Part shown: positions 25,662-37,050 of the stretch, one piece after another
Position numbering within the stretch: the stretch's first letter is position 1
Layout: every line of letters begins with the position of its first letter
Origin: Thermithiobacillus plumbiphilus
GTDB taxonomy: Bacteria > Pseudomonadota > Gammaproteobacteria > Acidithiobacillales > Thermithiobacillaceae
Assembly (NCBI RefSeq): GCF_038070005.1
Contig: NZ_JBBPCO010000004.1
Coordinates: forward strand, 1 to 64,000
Reading direction: 5' to 3'
Length of the DNA stretch: 64,000 nucleotides
Translations under genes and position numbers: made by a program
Notes under the pieces: model-generated
What the model was told of the DNA's origin: nothing
Database searches by the model: none
What the model saw: only the letters and a program-made list of their open reading frames with translations

Positions 25662-26768
25662 ATGTCACTGCCACGCTGGATCATGTTGACCGCCACAGGT
25701 ATTGCCCTGGCGGGTTGCCAGTACCTGCCCTTTACCGGAGAAAAGACCGGGCCCGAGTACAAGGATGCCAAGGTGCTCGCGCCGCTGGACCTGCCACCCG
25801 ATCTGGTGAGTGAGGCGAGCCAGCCGGGCCTGACCCTGCCGTCTCCGGCACCCGCTGCCGAGGTGTCGGCCAGTCGCTCTGTCGCACCAGCAGCCGTCAC
25901 GGGTGGTCAGATGCCGGTACCAGCGGCCCAGGCCACGACACCGGTTCCGGCCGCGCCCGTTGCCGAGCTTCAGACCCAGGGCGAGGAGGCGGTCCTGCGC
26001 CTTGACATGAGCCCTGAGCAGGTCTGGCCGGTGGTGAGCAGAACCCTGCAGCAGGAAGGCTACAAGGTGGCCCGCCAGGACAACGCAAGCGGGCAGTTGC
26101 AGACGGACTGGAAGTCAGAGCGTCGGGGACTGAGTGGTCTGCTTGGCTCGGCAGTGGCGGCCAATGCCCGCTCGCGTTATACGATCACGCTGAAACCGGG
26201 CGAAAACGGCGTGCTGCTCAGTGCCAGTCAGGAAGTGCAGGAGAACGACTCGGGCGAGATAGGTGATGTCTGGACGGCTACGACGCCTGATGACAAGGCG
26301 GGCCTTGCCCTGCTGAAGGCGGTCCAGAAAAACCTGCAGCAACCGACAATGACACAGGCTGCCGGTCAGCCCTCCGTTGAACGCCTGACCGATGCCAGAG
26401 GGCCCTATTTGATATTGTCGCTGCCGCCAGCGCAGGCGCAACAGCGCGTGAGCGGCGTGCTCAAGGACATGGGTTACGAGCTGCGTGCTGGTGACACTGC
26501 CGGGATCTTCCTGCTCTCGCGCACGGACGCGGCGGCGCAGGAGGGCTTTTTCCAGAGCATCTTCACCCAGTTCAGGGACGGCATCCTCGGCGCCTTCAAG
26601 AATGAGGAGCCGAACGGCGACACGCATCTGCAGCTGCGCCTGTCTCCTGACGCAAAATCTCCGGGCACTGTGCTGGAAATCCTGCCGGAGGATGGCGCCG
26701 CCAAGGAAGACAAGGCGGTCCGGACGCTCGTGGATCGGCTTGCCGAACGCCTGCGTGCGGCCTCCTGA
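25662..26768 (+). CDS. bamC: outer-membrane assembly lipoprotein BamC
   Basis: The 368-residue protein starts at ATG 25662 and has a lipoprotein signal (WIMLTATGIALAGC) with lipobox LAGC. A Pro/Ala-rich unstructured stretch follows, as in BamC, then two helix-grip-like domains (about residues 110-210 and 240-368). BamC is a lipoprotein part of the beta-barrel assembly machine at the outer membrane. The dapA-bamC-purC neighbourhood matches the gammaproteobacterial arrangement, which strengthens the call because BamC sequence is poorly conserved. Confidence 0.88.
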   Translation: MSLPRWIMLTATGIALAGCQYLPFTGEKTGPEYKDAKVLAPLDLPPDLVSEASQPGLTLPSPAPAAEVSASRSVAPAAVTGGQMPVPAAQATTPVPAAPVAELQTQGEEAVLRLDMSPEQVWPVVSRTLQQEGYKVARQDNASGQLQTDWKSERRGLSGLLGSAVAANARSRYTITLKPGENGVLLSASQEVQENDSGEIGDVWTATTPDDKAGLALLKAVQKNLQQPTMTQAAGQPSVERLTDARGPYLILSLPPAQAQQRVSGVLKDMGYELRAGDTAGIFLLSRTDAAAQEGFFQSIFTQFRDGILGAFKNEEPNGDTHLQLRLSPDAKSPGTVLEILPEDGAAKEDKAVRTLVDRLAERLRAAS

Positions 26769-26851
26769 ATGTTTTAGCCCTGCTCCTCGAGCGGCGCTGT
26801 TCCCGGGGTGCATGCCGGGAGCGAATTGTTTGATTCCTTAGGAAGAAGATC

Positions 26852-28153
26852 ATGATTGAACGTTACACCCGCCCGGAGATGGGCGCCCTCTGGACCCAGG
26901 ATGCCAAGTATCAGACCTGGCTCGATGTCGAGCTGGCCGCCTGCCGGGCCCTGGCCGCCCAGGGCCGGATTCCCGCCGAGAATCTCCAGGAAATCGAGGC
27001 GAGGGCGCAGTTCGACAGCGCCCGGATCGAGGAGATCGAGCGCGAGGTCAAGCACGACGTCATCGCCTTCCTGACCTCGGTAGCGGAATTCGTCGGCCCG
27101 TCCAGCCGCTACATCCATCAGGGCCTGACCAGTTCCGATGTGGTGGACACCGGCTTCGCGGTACAGCTCAAGCAGGCCGGTGAGATGCTCCTGCAGGGCA
27201 TGGACCGGCTGCTGCTGGCCCTGAAGAAGCGCGCCTTCGAGCACAAGGACACGGTCATGATGGGGCGCTCGCACGGCATCCATGCCGAGCCCGTCACTTT
27301 TGGGCTGAAGATTGCGGTCTGGTATGCCGAGATGCAGCGCAACCGCCAGCGCCTGGTGGAGGCCGTCGAGGCCGTATCAGTGGGCATGCTGTCCGGCGCA
27401 GTGGGTACCTTCGCCAACATCGACCCCGCCATCGAGGAAGCGGTCTGCCGGGAACTGGGCCTCAGCCCCGAACCGGCCAGCACCCAGGTCATTTCACGCG
27501 ACCGTCATGCCCAGTTTTTCAATACCCTGGCGGTGATCGCGGGATCCATCGAAAAGATTGCGGTCGAGATCCGCCATCTGCAGCGCACCGAGGTGCTGGA
27601 GGCCGAAGAGCCCTTCACCAAGGGCCAGAAGGGTTCCTCGGCCATGCCGCACAAGCGCAATCCCATTCTCTCCGAGAATCTCACGGGTTTAGCGCGGCTG
27701 GTGCGCGGCTATGCCGGCATGAGTCTCGAAAATATCGCGCTCTGGCATGAGCGGGATATTTCGCATAGCTCGGTGGAGCGGGTGATCGGTCCGGATGCGA
27801 CCATTACGCTCGACTTCATGCTGCATCGCGTCAGCGGCCTGATGGAGAATCTCGTGGTCTATCCCGAGAACATGCTCAGGAACCTCAATCAGATGCACGG
27901 CCTGATCTTCTCCCAGCGCGTGCTGCTGGCCCTGACCGAGAAGGGCGCGCTGCGCGAGGACGCCTATCGCTGGGTGCAACGCAATGCCATGCGCGTCTGG
28001 GAGGGTGGCGAGGACTTCAGGGCCCTGCTCGCGGCCGATCCCGAGGTCAGCGCCAAGCTGAGTGCGGCCGAGCTGGATGATCTGTTCAGCCTCGATTACC
28101 ACACTAAAAACATCGACCGCATTTTCAGCCGGGTGTTTGCCGGGGAGGCCTGA
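26852..28153 (+). CDS. purB: adenylosuccinate lyase
   Basis: The 433-residue enzyme shows the fumarase/aspartase superfamily signature [11 protein letters not shown] at about residues 262-272 and [13 protein letters not shown] with the active-site region. It acts twice in purine synthesis (SAICAR to AICAR and adenylosuccinate to AMP). The length fits the shorter bacterial PurB type. Ribosome site aggaagaag lies just upstream. It is followed 1 base later by purC, so the two purine genes form an operon. Confidence 0.96.
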   Translation: MIERYTRPEMGALWTQDAKYQTWLDVELAACRALAAQGRIPAENLQEIEARAQFDSARIEEIEREVKHDVIAFLTSVAEFVGPSSRYIHQGLTSSDVVDTGFAVQLKQAGEMLLQGMDRLLLALKKRAFEHKDTVMMGRSHGIHAEPVTFGLKIAVWYAEMQRNRQRLVEAVEAVSVGMLSGAVGTFANIDPAIEEAVCRELGLSPEPASTQVISRDRHAQFFNTLAVIAGSIEKIAVEIRHLQRTEVLEAEEPFTKGQKGSSAMPHKRNPILSENLTGLARLVRGYAGMSLENIALWHERDISHSSVERVIGPDATITLDFMLHRVSGLMENLVVYPENMLRNLNQMHGLIFSQRVLLALTEKGALREDAYRWVQRNAMRVWEGGEDFRALLAADPEVSAKLSAAELDDLFSLDYHTKNIDRIFSRVFAGEA

Positions 28154-28154
28154 G

Positions 28155-28865
28155 ATGGAAAAGCGCGACAGGCTCTATGAGGGCAAGGCCAAGGTGGTGT
28201 ACACCACCGATGACCCGCAACGCATGGTGCTGCATTTCAAGGACGATACCTCGGCCTTCGATGGCGAGAAGATCGAGCAGCTCGCCCAGAAGGGTGTGGT
28301 GAACAACCGGTTCAATGCCTTCATCATGGGCAAGCTCGCCGAGGCCGGCATCCCCAATCATTTCGAGAAGCTGCTCTCGGACCGGGAAAGCCTGGTCAAG
28401 CGCCTGGAGATGATCCCGGTCGAGTGCGTGATCCGCAATCGTAGCGCCGGTTCTCTTTCGCGGCGCCTGGGCGTGCCGGAAGGGCTGGTGCTCAGCCCGC
28501 CGGTCTTCGAGTTCTTCCTGAAGAACGATGCCCTGCACGACCCGATGATCAACATTTCGCACATCAAGGCCTTCGGCTGGGCCATGGAAGACGAGGTCGC
28601 GCGCATGGCCGAGCTCACCTTCCAGGCCAACGACGTGTTGCAGGCACTGTTTGCGGATGCTGGCCTGATCCTGGTGGACTTCAAGCTCGAATTCGGGCGC
28701 TTCGATGGCGAGATCCTGCTGGGTGATGAGTTCAGCCCTGATGGCTGCCGGCTCTGGGACGCCGATACCCAGGAAAAGATGGACAAGGACCGCTTCCGCC
28801 GCGGGCTAGGCGGTGTCGTCGAGGCTTACGAGGAAGTGGCGCGGCGTCTCGGCGTGCCGCTCTGA
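28155..28865 (+). CDS. purC: phosphoribosylaminoimidazole-succinocarboxamide synthase
   Basis: The start is ATG 28155, just after the purB stop; the open frame running further upstream lies inside purB and is a shadow. The 236-residue product has the SAICAR synthetase features [38 protein letters not shown] and [15 protein letters not shown]. It makes SAICAR from CAIR and aspartate, directly before the PurB step. It ends before a terminator hairpin. Confidence 0.96.
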   Translation: MEKRDRLYEGKAKVVYTTDDPQRMVLHFKDDTSAFDGEKIEQLAQKGVVNNRFNAFIMGKLAEAGIPNHFEKLLSDRESLVKRLEMIPVECVIRNRSAGSLSRRLGVPEGLVLSPPVFEFFLKNDALHDPMINISHIKAFGWAMEDEVARMAELTFQANDVLQALFADAGLILVDFKLEFGRFDGEILLGDEFSPDGCRLWDADTQEKMDKDRFRRGLGGVVEAYEEVARRLGVPL

Positions 28866-28872
28866 TCCCCGA

Positions 28873-28914
28873 GGGCGGGCAGTGTTCGCAGAAGATCTGA
28901 CCCGCCCCGTTTTT
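28873..28914 (+). terminator. probable intrinsic terminator after purC
   Basis: Arms gggcggg and cccgccc enclose a 21-base region and are followed by cgttttt. The loop is long, so strength is moderate. The following 170 bases up to the dehydrogenase gene should hold its promoter. Confidence 0.65.
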
Positions 28915-29085
28915 CCAATCCCTTCCGTTTTGAATATTCCCTTCCAGTAAAGCAATCAAAGTCCAGGCTTGGAAATCCAGATGATCTGTCATTTCAGACG
29001 AAAGGGGCAGGTCTGCCGGATTCAGGCAACTCCTGTGCGGCTTGTGTGTACTAAACACTTGTATCACTGACCATAGGAGAGTCTC

Positions 29086-30258
29086 ATGAGAGCACTGCGC
29101 TGGCATGGTAAGGAAGACATCCGCTGCGACAATCACGTCCCTGACCCGACCATCGAGGACCCGCGCGACGCCATCGTCAAGGTCAGCTCCTGCGCCATCT
29201 GCGGCTCCGACCTGCATCTTTATGATGGTTTCATGCCGGGCATGAAGCATGGTGACATCGTCGGCCACGAATTCATGGGCGAGGTGGTGGAGCTAGGCAA
29301 GGATAACAAGAAGCTCAAGGTCGGCGACCGCGTGGTCGTGCCGTTCACCATATTCTGCGGCGAATGCGATCAGTGCCGGCGCGGCAATTTCTCGGTCTGC
29401 GAGCGCAGCAACCGCAACAAGGATCTCGCCGACAAGATGTTTGGTCACACCACGGCCGGGCTGTACGGTTACACGCATCTGACCGGTGGCTATCCCGGCG
29501 GGCAGGCCGAATATGTGCGGGTGCCCTATGCCGACATCGATTCGGTACGCATCCCGGACGGGTTGACGGATGAGCAGGTGCTCTTTCTCGGCGACATCCT
29601 GCCTACCGGCTGGCAGGCGGCGGCCCAGTGCGAGATCGAACCGACCGATACCGTGGCCATCTGGGGGGCGGGGCCAGTCGGGCAGTTTGCCATTCGCAGT
29701 GCGGTGCTGATGGGCGCGAAACAAGTGGTGTGCATCGACAATGTGCCCGAGCGCCTGTCCATGGCCCGTGCCGGTGGGGCGATCACCATCAATTTCGATG
29801 AGGAAAGCGTGGTCGAACGCCTCAACGAACTGACCCATGGCAAGGGGCCTGACAAGTGCATCGATGCAGTCGGCATGGAATCCCATGCCACGCGCTCGAT
29901 CGATGCCCTGTATGACCGCGCCAAGCAGGCGGTGATGCTGGAGACGGACCGTCCGCACGTGTTGCGCGAGATGATGTATGTCTGCCGCCCGGCCGGGGTG
30001 CTGTCGATTCCGGGAGTCTATGGCGGACTGATCGACAAGATTCCCTTTGGTGCGGCAATGAACAAGGGGCTGACCTTCCGCATGGGTCAGACCCACGTCA
30101 ATCGCTGGACCGATGATCTGTTGCGGCGGATTCAGGAAGGCCAGATCGACCCCAGTTTCGTCATTACTCATACTGTCGGGCTGGAGCAGGGGCCCGAGAT
30201 GTACAAGACCTTCCGCGATAAGGAGGACGGCTGCGTGAAAGTCGTTCTAAAGCCTTGA
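29086..30258 (+). CDS. zinc-dependent alcohol/formaldehyde dehydrogenase-like protein
   Basis: The 390-residue medium-chain dehydrogenase has catalytic-zinc residues in [15 protein letters not shown] and VGHEFMGEV, the four-cysteine structural-zinc lobe [15 protein letters not shown], and a nucleotide fold [17 protein letters not shown]. This form resembles the glutathione-independent formaldehyde dehydrogenase/threonine-dehydrogenase-like group common in Proteobacteria. Substrate cannot be fixed from sequence. It has its own leader and is followed 11 bases later by a small membrane-associated gene that may be cotranscribed. Confidence 0.88.
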   Translation: MRALRWHGKEDIRCDNHVPDPTIEDPRDAIVKVSSCAICGSDLHLYDGFMPGMKHGDIVGHEFMGEVVELGKDNKKLKVGDRVVVPFTIFCGECDQCRRGNFSVCERSNRNKDLADKMFGHTTAGLYGYTHLTGGYPGGQAEYVRVPYADIDSVRIPDGLTDEQVLFLGDILPTGWQAAAQCEIEPTDTVAIWGAGPVGQFAIRSAVLMGAKQVVCIDNVPERLSMARAGGAITINFDEESVVERLNELTHGKGPDKCIDAVGMESHATRSIDALYDRAKQAVMLETDRPHVLREMMYVCRPAGVLSIPGVYGGLIDKIPFGAAMNKGLTFRMGQTHVNRWTDDLLRRIQEGQIDPSFVITHTVGLEQGPEMYKTFRDKEDGCVKVVLKP

Positions 30259-30269
30259 GGAGAATCGGC

Positions 30270-30749
30270 ATGCATATTCCTGGACGGAGCATCCTGCGGC
30301 AGAAACCGGGTACGCTGGCAAAAGGGCTGGCTTGGTTCAGTATCGGTCTGGGCGTGGCGGAGCTGCTGATGCCGCGCAGGTTTTCGCGGGTGCTGGGCAT
30401 GCCGGGGCAGAAGAATCTGATCCGTGCCTATGGCCTGCGCGAGCTCGTCACCGGCATTGGCATCCTGAGCACCCGGAATCCCAGGCCCTGGATGCTGGGA
30501 CGCATCAAAGGTGATGCGGTCGATCTCGCCACGCTGGGCTGGAGTGCGAAGCATGGCTCTGCGCCGGTCAAGGCGGCTCTGGCAGCCGGCCTTGTAGCAG
30601 GCGTGACGGCATTGGACCTGCGTTCGGCCAGCGGGCTCAAGCGCGAGGAGCGGGCCAGACGGGCGCCGGATTACAGCGATCGCAGCGGATTTCCGAAACC
30701 ACCCGCGCAGATGCGCGGTCTGGCCCGGGACGCGGCGCATTTGCGCTAG
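30270..30749 (+). CDS. hypothetical protein with weak hydrophobic segments
   Basis: From ATG 30270, preceded by gaggagaatc, the protein has 159 residues. It contains a hydrophobic stretch LAKGLAWFSIGLGVAELLMP and another AALAAGLVAGVTALDL, so it may be membrane-associated, with a charged C-terminal tail. The RAYGLRELVTGIGIL pattern is found in small membrane proteins often placed beside zinc alcohol dehydrogenases or cyclase/dehydrase genes. It overlaps the convergent methyltransferase-like gene by 4 bases. Function unknown. Confidence 0.75.
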   Translation: MHIPGRSILRQKPGTLAKGLAWFSIGLGVAELLMPRRFSRVLGMPGQKNLIRAYGLRELVTGIGILSTRNPRPWMLGRIKGDAVDLATLGWSAKHGSAPVKAALAAGLVAGVTALDLRSASGLKREERARRAPDYSDRSGFPKPPAQMRGLARDAAHLR

Positions 30750-31429
30750 GCCCCCCGCCTGGCCAGCCAGATGTTGTGTCGCGCGCCCTTGCGGCCGCGA
30801 TGCGCGCGCACCTGTTGTTCCTCCACCGCGAAGCCCTGCTGGCGCAGCCGCTCGGTAAACACCGGTTTCGGCCCGGCCGACCACACCGCCAGAATACCTT
30901 CGGGACGCAGGGCCCTGAAACATGCGCTCAGGCCCGCATTGCTGTAAAGCCAGTTGTTTTCCTCGCGGGTCAGGCCCTCGGGGCCGTTGTCGACATCGAG
31001 CAGGATGGCATCGAAGGCATTTGCTTCGCGCTGGATGATTCCTGCGACATCTTCCTCGCGCACCGTCACCCGCGGGTCCTGCAGGGGGTGGCCGGCGTGT
31101 ATCCCGAGCGGGCCGCGATTCCACTCGACCACGGCGGGAATCAGTTCGGCCACGATCACTTCGGCATCGGAAGCCAAGCCCTTCAAGGCCGCCGCGAGGG
31201 TGAAGCCCATGCCCAGCCCACCGATCAGGAGGCGGGGGGCCGGTCGGCCGGCAAGCCGGACGCAGGCCAGTTCGCCCAATGCATCTTCCGAGCCGTGAAG
31301 CCGGCTGTTCATCAGGTCGCCACTGACCCCAAGGATTCGGATGGCGTGCTCGGCGTCCCGCTGATAGAGGCGCAATTCTCCCGTGCTGCCGGGGATTCCG
31401 GCGGCGCCCAGCAATATCCAGGGCTTCAT
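30746..31429 (-). CDS. spermidine-synthase-like / class I methyltransferase-fold protein
   Basis: The 227-residue protein has a Rossmann-like nucleotide-binding signature RLLIGGLGMGFTLAAAL, an acidic strand end VIVAELIPAVVEWNR and FDAILLDVDNGPEG, the pattern of spermidine-synthase-like methyltransferase-fold proteins. The N-terminal domain of true spermidine synthases is reduced, so polyamine synthesis is not assured. It overlaps the RIO-kinase gene by 4 bases (ATGA), so they form an operon. Confidence 0.8.
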   Translation of the reverse strand: MKPWILLGAAGIPGSTGELRLYQRDAEHAIRILGVSGDLMNSRLHGSEDALGELACVRLAGRPAPRLLIGGLGMGFTLAAALKGLASDAEVIVAELIPAVVEWNRGPLGIHAGHPLQDPRVTVREEDVAGIIQREANAFDAILLDVDNGPEGLTREENNWLYSNAGLSACFRALRPEGILAVWSAGPKPVFTERLRQQGFAVEEQQVRAHRGRKGARHNIWLARRGA

Positions 31430-32277
31430 CTATCTGCATCCTCGGCGTAGGCCCTGCGGCGCATGGCTTCCTCGCGAGCGTCATCGATCACCTTCAGGAC
31501 GCCACCCACATTGACCGCCTTCTCGTCGCGCGCAAACTGGCCGGTCAGCACGGATTCCGGCGTCAGCTCACCCTTTTCATAGAGGCTCCAGATCTCGCTG
31601 GCATACTGGGTATCCAGAAGCTCGGGGGCAAAGCGGCCGAAATAGGCGGCCATGTTGTTGACGTCGCGCTCGAACAGGGCGAAGGCGCTGTTGCTGTCGG
31701 CGGCATGGATGGCCTGGGGCAGGTCGATGATGACCGGACCCTCGCCACCTACCAGCACATTGAACTCGGAAAGATCGCCGTGAATCAGACCCGCACAGAG
31801 CATGCGGGCAACCTGGGCGATCAGGAACTGGTGATATTCGCGTGCCACATCCGCTGATAATTCCAGATCGTTCAAGCGGGGCGCCGCGTTGCCCTCGGCA
31901 TCCACCACCAGTTCCATCAGCAGCACACCATCGACAAAGTGATAGGGCTTTGGAACCCGGACACCTGCGGCCGCGAGCAGGAACAGGGCCTCGACCTCGG
32001 CGTTCTGCCAGGCGGATTCCTGCTCGGCACGCCCATATCGGCTGCCCTTTTCCATGGCGCGCGCCTTGCGGCTGTTGCGCACCTTGCGCCCTTCGGTGTA
32101 TTGCGCCCGGTTACGAAAGCCGCGTTCGTTGACGGTCTTGTAGGCCTTGGCGCAGCATACCTCGTTGCCACGCCGAACCACATAGACGGCGGCTTCCTTG
32201 CCACTCATCAGCGGCCGGATGACTTCATCGACCAGGCCATCCTCGATCAGCGGCTCGATACTCTTGGGGGGCTTCAT
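31426..32277 (-). CDS. RIO-family serine/threonine kinase
   Basis: From the ATG at 32277 (MKPPKSIEPL) the protein has 283 residues; the longer open frame upstream lacks support. Kinase features are the glycine-poor ATP loop LMSGKEAAVYVV, lysine in CCAKAYKT, catalytic loop LIHGDLSEFNVLV and metal-binding IIDLPQAI, all RIO1-like. RIO kinases are involved in ribosome maturation in archaea and eukaryotes; bacterial ones are poorly understood. It is cotranscribed with the methyltransferase-like gene. The 172 bases upstream separate it from the Wadjet locus. Confidence 0.88.
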   Translation of the reverse strand: MKPPKSIEPLIEDGLVDEVIRPLMSGKEAAVYVVRRGNEVCCAKAYKTVNERGFRNRAQYTEGRKVRNSRKARAMEKGSRYGRAEQESAWQNAEVEALFLLAAAGVRVPKPYHFVDGVLLMELVVDAEGNAAPRLNDLELSADVAREYHQFLIAQVARMLCAGLIHGDLSEFNVLVGGEGPVIIDLPQAIHAADSNSAFALFERDVNNMAAYFGRFAPELLDTQYASEIWSLYEKGELTPESVLTGQFARDEKAVNVGGVLKVIDDAREEAMRRRAYAEDADR

Positions 32278-32449
32278 GCAGTCGTGGGATTCCTTTAATG
32301 ATACCGGTAATGGTGCCGGCCCACGGTTTAGCGGGCGGAGGTATATTTTACCTGTTCCTGAGGGATGTGTAATGTGCCCATCCGCACTGTCCTGGAAGGG
32401 TTTGTCCTGGCTTGAGATGAGCAGCGAATGGCTGAATAGTGGTATGGTC

Positions 32450-33661
32450 TCACGGCAAGATTCCAGTGTGCAGTTCGGTGGCCCCGTTGAGGATCTGGTC
32501 AAGGCGCTGCACCAGCCAGTGATAGCCGATGTGTTCCTGTTCCAGACGCAGTCCTGGGCGAATGCGGTTGTCGCGTAGCTCATCGTAGAGAGATCTTTCT
32601 TCGGCATTCAGCCTGTGCAGGTCAGCCGCCAGGGGTTTGTTCTCGTGCCCCCAGAAGCCGGCATGCGCATCCAGGGTTTCCCTGTCCATGAGGAACGAGT
32701 TCACTTGCCCGAAATGGCGGCGCAGCTGATCCAGAATGCCAAAGCCGTGGGTGTCGATATCGCCCCAGTAATGGATCGAGCACTTTTGCAGCCAGTGGCT
32801 GCGAGCGAGCGCCTCCCAGCCGTACCCGGCGCCGAAAATCACGATGGCGTCATGCACGGGCGGAAATGCCAGGAAATTGATCTCGTTTTCGGTGATGAAC
32901 ACATGCTTCACGCCGAGCTCCAGGCGGCTGAAGCTATCGGCATCCAGGCTCACATCGGGGCAGGACGTGCCGGGCAGCAGCGCTATCGCAGGATCCAGCA
33001 CGCGAAATCGAATGCGTACCGGCTTATCCAGAAAACCGTAGCGGGCAGAAAACTGGCTGATGCCGGTTTTGCCCTGATCCACAGCCCCGGCGGGCAATGC
33101 CAAATCCAGCAGCTCGGCCAGCACGCCGCGGTGGGCTTCGATGAACTTGCTGTGCACCCCCGGCAAGTCCACCTGACGCAGGTAGATGCCCGGGCGGGGA
33201 TGCTCGCCAAGCCAGCTCAGCACGGCCAGCAATCGCGGCCACTCGGCGGACAGTTCCAGCGCCTGGAGGGGGCGTTTTTCCAGCCAGCGCAACAGAGCGG
33301 GATGGGTCTGCCGGGTCGCGGCGACCTGAGCCGAAAAGCGTTCCCATTCCCGGCGTTTGCCCAGCCAGTTCAACGCCGCATCAAGCGTCTCGACCCACAC
33401 GGAGGCCGGCATTTTCTGTACCCCCTGAACGCGGTGTCGCAGCTCCTGCCATTCCACGCGGACCGCCGCTGTCGCCGACAATTCGGCGGCCCAGAGGCGC
33501 ACGGCCTCAAATCGATCGGTGATATCCGCTGAGCCCGGCAGCTTGAGCGACAGCCGTAAGGGAAAACGCGCATTGCCCGTCACGGCGTCGCGCAGCAATT
33601 CGCCGCGCTCCCATAAGCGCGCCAGTTGCGTCCTCAACTCCCTGGGCCCGGTCCAGGTCAC
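32450..33661 (-). CDS. jetD: Wadjet defence protein JetD (Toprim-type nuclease)
   Basis: The 403-residue protein has a helical N-terminal domain and a C-terminal Toprim-like domain. The Toprim signatures are [12 protein letters not shown] (conserved Glu) and [15 protein letters not shown] (DxD). JetD is the nuclease that cuts DNA recognised and extruded by the JetABC condensin-like complex, acting against plasmids. It overlaps jetC by 4 bases (ATGA) and ends the operon, giving the type I order jetA-jetB-jetC-jetD. Length is normal, and all key acidic residues are present. Confidence 0.95.
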   Translation of the reverse strand: MTWTGPRELRTQLARLWERGELLRDAVTGNARFPLRLSLKLPGSADITDRFEAVRLWAAELSATAAVRVEWQELRHRVQGVQKMPASVWVETLDAALNWLGKRREWERFSAQVAATRQTHPALLRWLEKRPLQALELSAEWPRLLAVLSWLGEHPRPGIYLRQVDLPGVHSKFIEAHRGVLAELLDLALPAGAVDQGKTGISQFSARYGFLDKPVRIRFRVLDPAIALLPGTSCPDVSLDADSFSRLELGVKHVFITENEINFLAFPPVHDAIVIFGAGYGWEALARSHWLQKCSIHYWGDIDTHGFGILDQLRRHFGQVNSFLMDRETLDAHAGFWGHENKPLAADLHRLNAEERSLYDELRDNRIRPGLRLEQEHIGYHWLVQRLDQILNGATELHTGILP

Positions 33662-36600
33662 CGGGTCAGCTCCGGTAAGGGCTGCTGTGACATCGAGGCC
33701 TTTTGCGTCCGATATTCCTCGATCGAAAGATTGCGTAGTTTGGACGCCCGGCCGCCCTCGTTATGGACGAACCCCACGCTGGAGACGTAAGGCTCGATGA
33801 TGTGGATCTTCTGCAGCGGCGTGACGATCAGTAGTTGCAGGTTGAGTTGCCGGAACAACTTCAGGCCATATTGAGCAGACTCGTCCGATCCTCGCCCGAA
33901 CGCTTCGTCGATGACCACGAAGCGGAAAGAACGCGAACGCACCGCCCCCCATTCCAGCCCGAATTGATAGGCCAGGCTGGCGGCCAGAATGGTGTAGGCC
34001 AGCTTCTCCTTCTGTCCGCCCGACTTGCCTCCGGAGTCGGAATAATGTTCATGCTCGCTGTTGTCCTCGCGCCAGCGCTCGCTGGCGGCAAACAGGTACC
34101 AGTTGCGCACGTCGGTAACCTTGGCGGTCCAGCGGCGATCCTGTTCGGACAAGCCTTCGCGGCCCCGGAAACGGTCGATGATGGACTTGACCTGCAGGAA
34201 CTTTGCCTCTGAATACTGCGAGTCGTCCGAGCCTGTGACAGCACCTTCGGTGCAGGCGCGCAATTCCTGCTGAAAGTCGCGGATCTCGGCATCGGGGCTG
34301 GCCTGCGCCTCCAGCACGATATAGCGCCCGGGGTTGTAGTCGATCTCGCCCAGCGACTTGTTGATATGCGCGATACGGTCCCTGATGGTTTCGCGCTCGC
34401 GGGCCAGTTGAGCGTTGAAGTTGGCGATCTCATTGATCGTGTTGACGTTGAGCAGTTCCTTGAATCGCGCAACGAAGCGCGGAAGATCGTCGCGATTCAA
34501 CTGCGCCAGCAGATTTTCGTATTCAAATGCCGCCTCCAGGCTGGCATCCATTTCGGCCGTCTCGAGCTTGAATGCTTCCTTGAAGGAAACCATGGCCTTG
34601 ATGATCCTGGCCGCCAAGTCCCGGATCTTCCGGTCCACCGCATCAATCCTGTCCTGTAGCCAGCCACGTACGTCCTGCTCGCGGTTGTCGCAGGATTCCA
34701 CCGTCAGCACATGCTCGCCCAGCGCTTCGGCCCGCATGGATTCGAGCCTTGTCGCCAAGGCATGGTCGACGACGGCAGCTTGAAGCAGCGTCCCGGTTTG
34801 CCGCCGGAGGTCTTGCGCGTCCGAGCGCCGCTGTTCCAGCTTGGCCCGCTTGTCGCGCGCAGCTTGCAGTTCTTCCCCGGTCTTCTTCTGCGCTGCCTGC
34901 AAGGTGCGAAGATTGTCGTTCAACTGCTTGAGCACATCCGAGGCTGATTCCAGCCGGCTGCGCTCATCTGCCAGCTGGGCGATCTCGGTGGCGACGCTGG
35001 CCCAGTCCAGCTCATTGAATGCCGTGAACTCTTCCAGCCGGGTCAGCGCATCGAGGCGGCTTGTCAGCCCATCACGCGCTTTCTGGATTCCACCGATCCG
35101 GCTGCCAATGTCGCCAAGCCTTGTTTCCAGTTGGCGGCGCTTGTGTTCCAGTGCCGCGATCTTGGCATGGTTGCTCCAGCCCAGCACATAGCGGCTGCGG
35201 TCATCGATGCGGTGGCGGTCGTCCTTTTCATGGCGGCCGCTCGGGTCCTTGATCTGTCCCGCACGGGTGATGGCGCGCGTCTCGCGGCGGAACTGTTCCT
35301 GCGTGGCGCAGCAGGCCACGTCAAACCGGTGGGTAAGTTCGCGTTCCAGCCAGTCGTAATGCGCGGAGTCGGGCTTGATGGCCAGCTTGCGCACCAGGGA
35401 GTCACGATGCAGATCGGGCAGCTCCGCCGCCTTGCGCGGCCGCACATGAAAGTACACCAGGCGGCCGCGCAGATGGGCGCCGTCCACCCATTCAGCCACC
35501 GCCTTGTAATGCGCATCGGGAACCAGCAGCGCCAGGCCAAAGCCGCGCAGCAGGCGCTCGGCAGCGCCTTCCCATTCGCGCTCGCTATCACGCACCTGGA
35601 TCAACTCGCCAGCGAAAGGCATGTCATCCACGTTCAGGCCCAAGGCCGCGCACATCGCCGTGCGCATCTGGATCTGCTGGTCATCGATGTTACTGCGCCG
35701 CTGCTTGAGGCTTTCGATTTCGCTGCACAGTTGCTCGTGCTCCTGTCTACCCTGGCGCAAGCTCACGCCTTGTTCAGTGAGGGCGTTCTGCAGATCGGCA
35801 TCGCGGTTGCGTGCCTCCTCTCGCCAGTCTTGAAATTTGCCGCGCTGTGCGGCGAAGGTGGAGGCATCGGTTGCCAGGGGCTCACCCAGCACGCTGGCCA
35901 GCTCCCCGTAGCGAGCAGCCTTGACTTGGCGAGCATCGCGCAACTGTTCCTTCTTGCGAATCTCGACAGCAAGGCGTTCCAGCCGGTCGCCGCCATTGTC
36001 CTTGATGGCCTGCTTCAAGTCATCGACTTGCTGGCCTTGCGCCTCATGTGCGGCATCGAGTTTTTGTGCCTGGGCATCCGCGCGACGCCATTCCTCGTCC
36101 AGCGAGTCCAGCCGCCTGTCGAGCAACTCCAGTTTCAGGCCCGCGAAGTGCGGCCGCAGGGCCTCCCGGCATCTGCGCAAGCTCTCGACCTCGGTCACCA
36201 GTTCGCTGTGTTTGCCACAATCGGCCATCAAGGGGGTGAGCATTTCAAGCTGCCGCTGGGTTTTCAGCACTGCCTGGTGGGCGCGGTTGAGATCGTCGAA
36301 GTGGCCGATCAGGGCTTGCAGGCGTGGGCCGACCTCGAAAGGTTCAAGCATGTGGCTGCGCACGAAGTCAGTCAGGTTGCCAACGGACTTCATCGACACT
36401 GTCTGGTGAAACAGTTCCAGGGCCTGATCGTTTTCAATGCCAAAGCGCCGCCGAAACCAGGCCGCATACGGCGGAAAGCTGTCGTGCAGTTCGGCCCCCA
36501 GCGCACGCAGCTGCTTGCGCAGGTGGGTAATGTCCGATCCGAAATGGGCAAAGTCGGAGGCAATCGACAGCGCACGCTCCGCCCCCAGAAAGAATCGCGA

Positions 36601-37050
36601 AGGTTGCCCCTGTGCTTCCTTCATCCAGAACACCTGGGCCAGCGTCACCGTCTGGCCGTAGCCGGCGTTGTGGAACACCCCCAGAATGACGGAGTAGCTG
36701 TTCTGGTCGCGCAAGCTCACCGGCCTGGCCGCGCCCGTGACTTCATTGCGCTCGGATTTGTAATGGCCGAGCACGTAGGAGCGCAGTGTTCGCTCCTTGC
36801 TGTCTGCGCCTGCGGCCTTGTTGTAGGCGATCCGGTTGGTGGGCACCAGCAGGGTGGTGATGGCATCCACCAGGGTGGATTTGCCCGATCCGATATCGCC
36901 CGTGAGCAGGCCATTCCTGCCATCGAGCTGCAGCGTCCAGGTCCGGCGGTCGAAAGTGCCCCAGTTGAATACTTCCAGCCGGCTCAGGCGATAGCCCGAC
37001 AGCGTGTCATCGGCGCAGAAATCCAGGCCCAGCGGTTGCGGTTCATTCAT
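33658..37050 (-). CDS. jetC: Wadjet defence protein JetC (SMC-like ATPase)
   Basis: The 1130-residue protein, from ATG 37050 ([10 protein letters not shown]), has Walker [10 protein letters not shown] at residues 51-59. A very long coiled-coil region fills about residues 280-900. The C-terminal ATPase lobe has the signature [11 protein letters not shown] and Walker [18 protein letters not shown]. It is the MukB-like motor of the Wadjet complex that binds and loops plasmid DNA. The start overlaps the end of jetB by 8 bases. An upstream in-frame extension lies within jetB and is not used. Confidence 0.96.
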   Translation of the reverse strand: MNEPQPLGLDFCADDTLSGYRLSRLEVFNWGTFDRRTWTLQLDGRNGLLTGDIGSGKSTLVDAITTLLVPTNRIAYNKAAGADSKERTLRSYVLGHYKSERNEVTGAARPVSLRDQNSYSVILGVFHNAGYGQTVTLAQVFWMKEAQGQPSRFFLGAERALSIASDFAHFGSDITHLRKQLRALGAELHDSFPPYAAWFRRRFGIENDQALELFHQTVSMKSVGNLTDFVRSHMLEPFEVGPRLQALIGHFDDLNRAHQAVLKTQRQLEMLTPLMADCGKHSELVTEVESLRRCREALRPHFAGLKLELLDRRLDSLDEEWRRADAQAQKLDAAHEAQGQQVDDLKQAIKDNGGDRLERLAVEIRKKEQLRDARQVKAARYGELASVLGEPLATDASTFAAQRGKFQDWREEARNRDADLQNALTEQGVSLRQGRQEHEQLCSEIESLKQRRSNIDDQQIQMRTAMCAALGLNVDDMPFAGELIQVRDSEREWEGAAERLLRGFGLALLVPDAHYKAVAEWVDGAHLRGRLVYFHVRPRKAAELPDLHRDSLVRKLAIKPDSAHYDWLERELTHRFDVACCATQEQFRRETRAITRAGQIKDPSGRHEKDDRHRIDDRSRYVLGWSNHAKIAALEHKRRQLETRLGDIGSRIGGIQKARDGLTSRLDALTRLEEFTAFNELDWASVATEIAQLADERSRLESASDVLKQLNDNLRTLQAAQKKTGEELQAARDKRAKLEQRRSDAQDLRRQTGTLLQAAVVDHALATRLESMRAEALGEHVLTVESCDNREQDVRGWLQDRIDAVDRKIRDLAARIIKAMVSFKEAFKLETAEMDASLEAAFEYENLLAQLNRDDLPRFVARFKELLNVNTINEIANFNAQLARERETIRDRIAHINKSLGEIDYNPGRYIVLEAQASPDAEIRDFQQELRACTEGAVTGSDDSQYSEAKFLQVKSIIDRFRGREGLSEQDRRWTAKVTDVRNWYLFAASERWREDNSEHEHYSDSGGKSGGQKEKLAYTILAASLAYQFGLEWGAVRSRSFRFVVIDEAFGRGSDESAQYGLKLFRQLNLQLLIVTPLQKIHIIEPYVSSVGFVHNEGGRASKLRNLSIEEYRTQKASMSQQPLPELTR

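Noticed and set aside
32278-32607. 110-residue N-terminal extension of the RIO kinase
   Set aside because: It lacks any domain signature and overlaps the intergenic region and the jetD 3' end; the kinase domain starts properly at the internal ATG.
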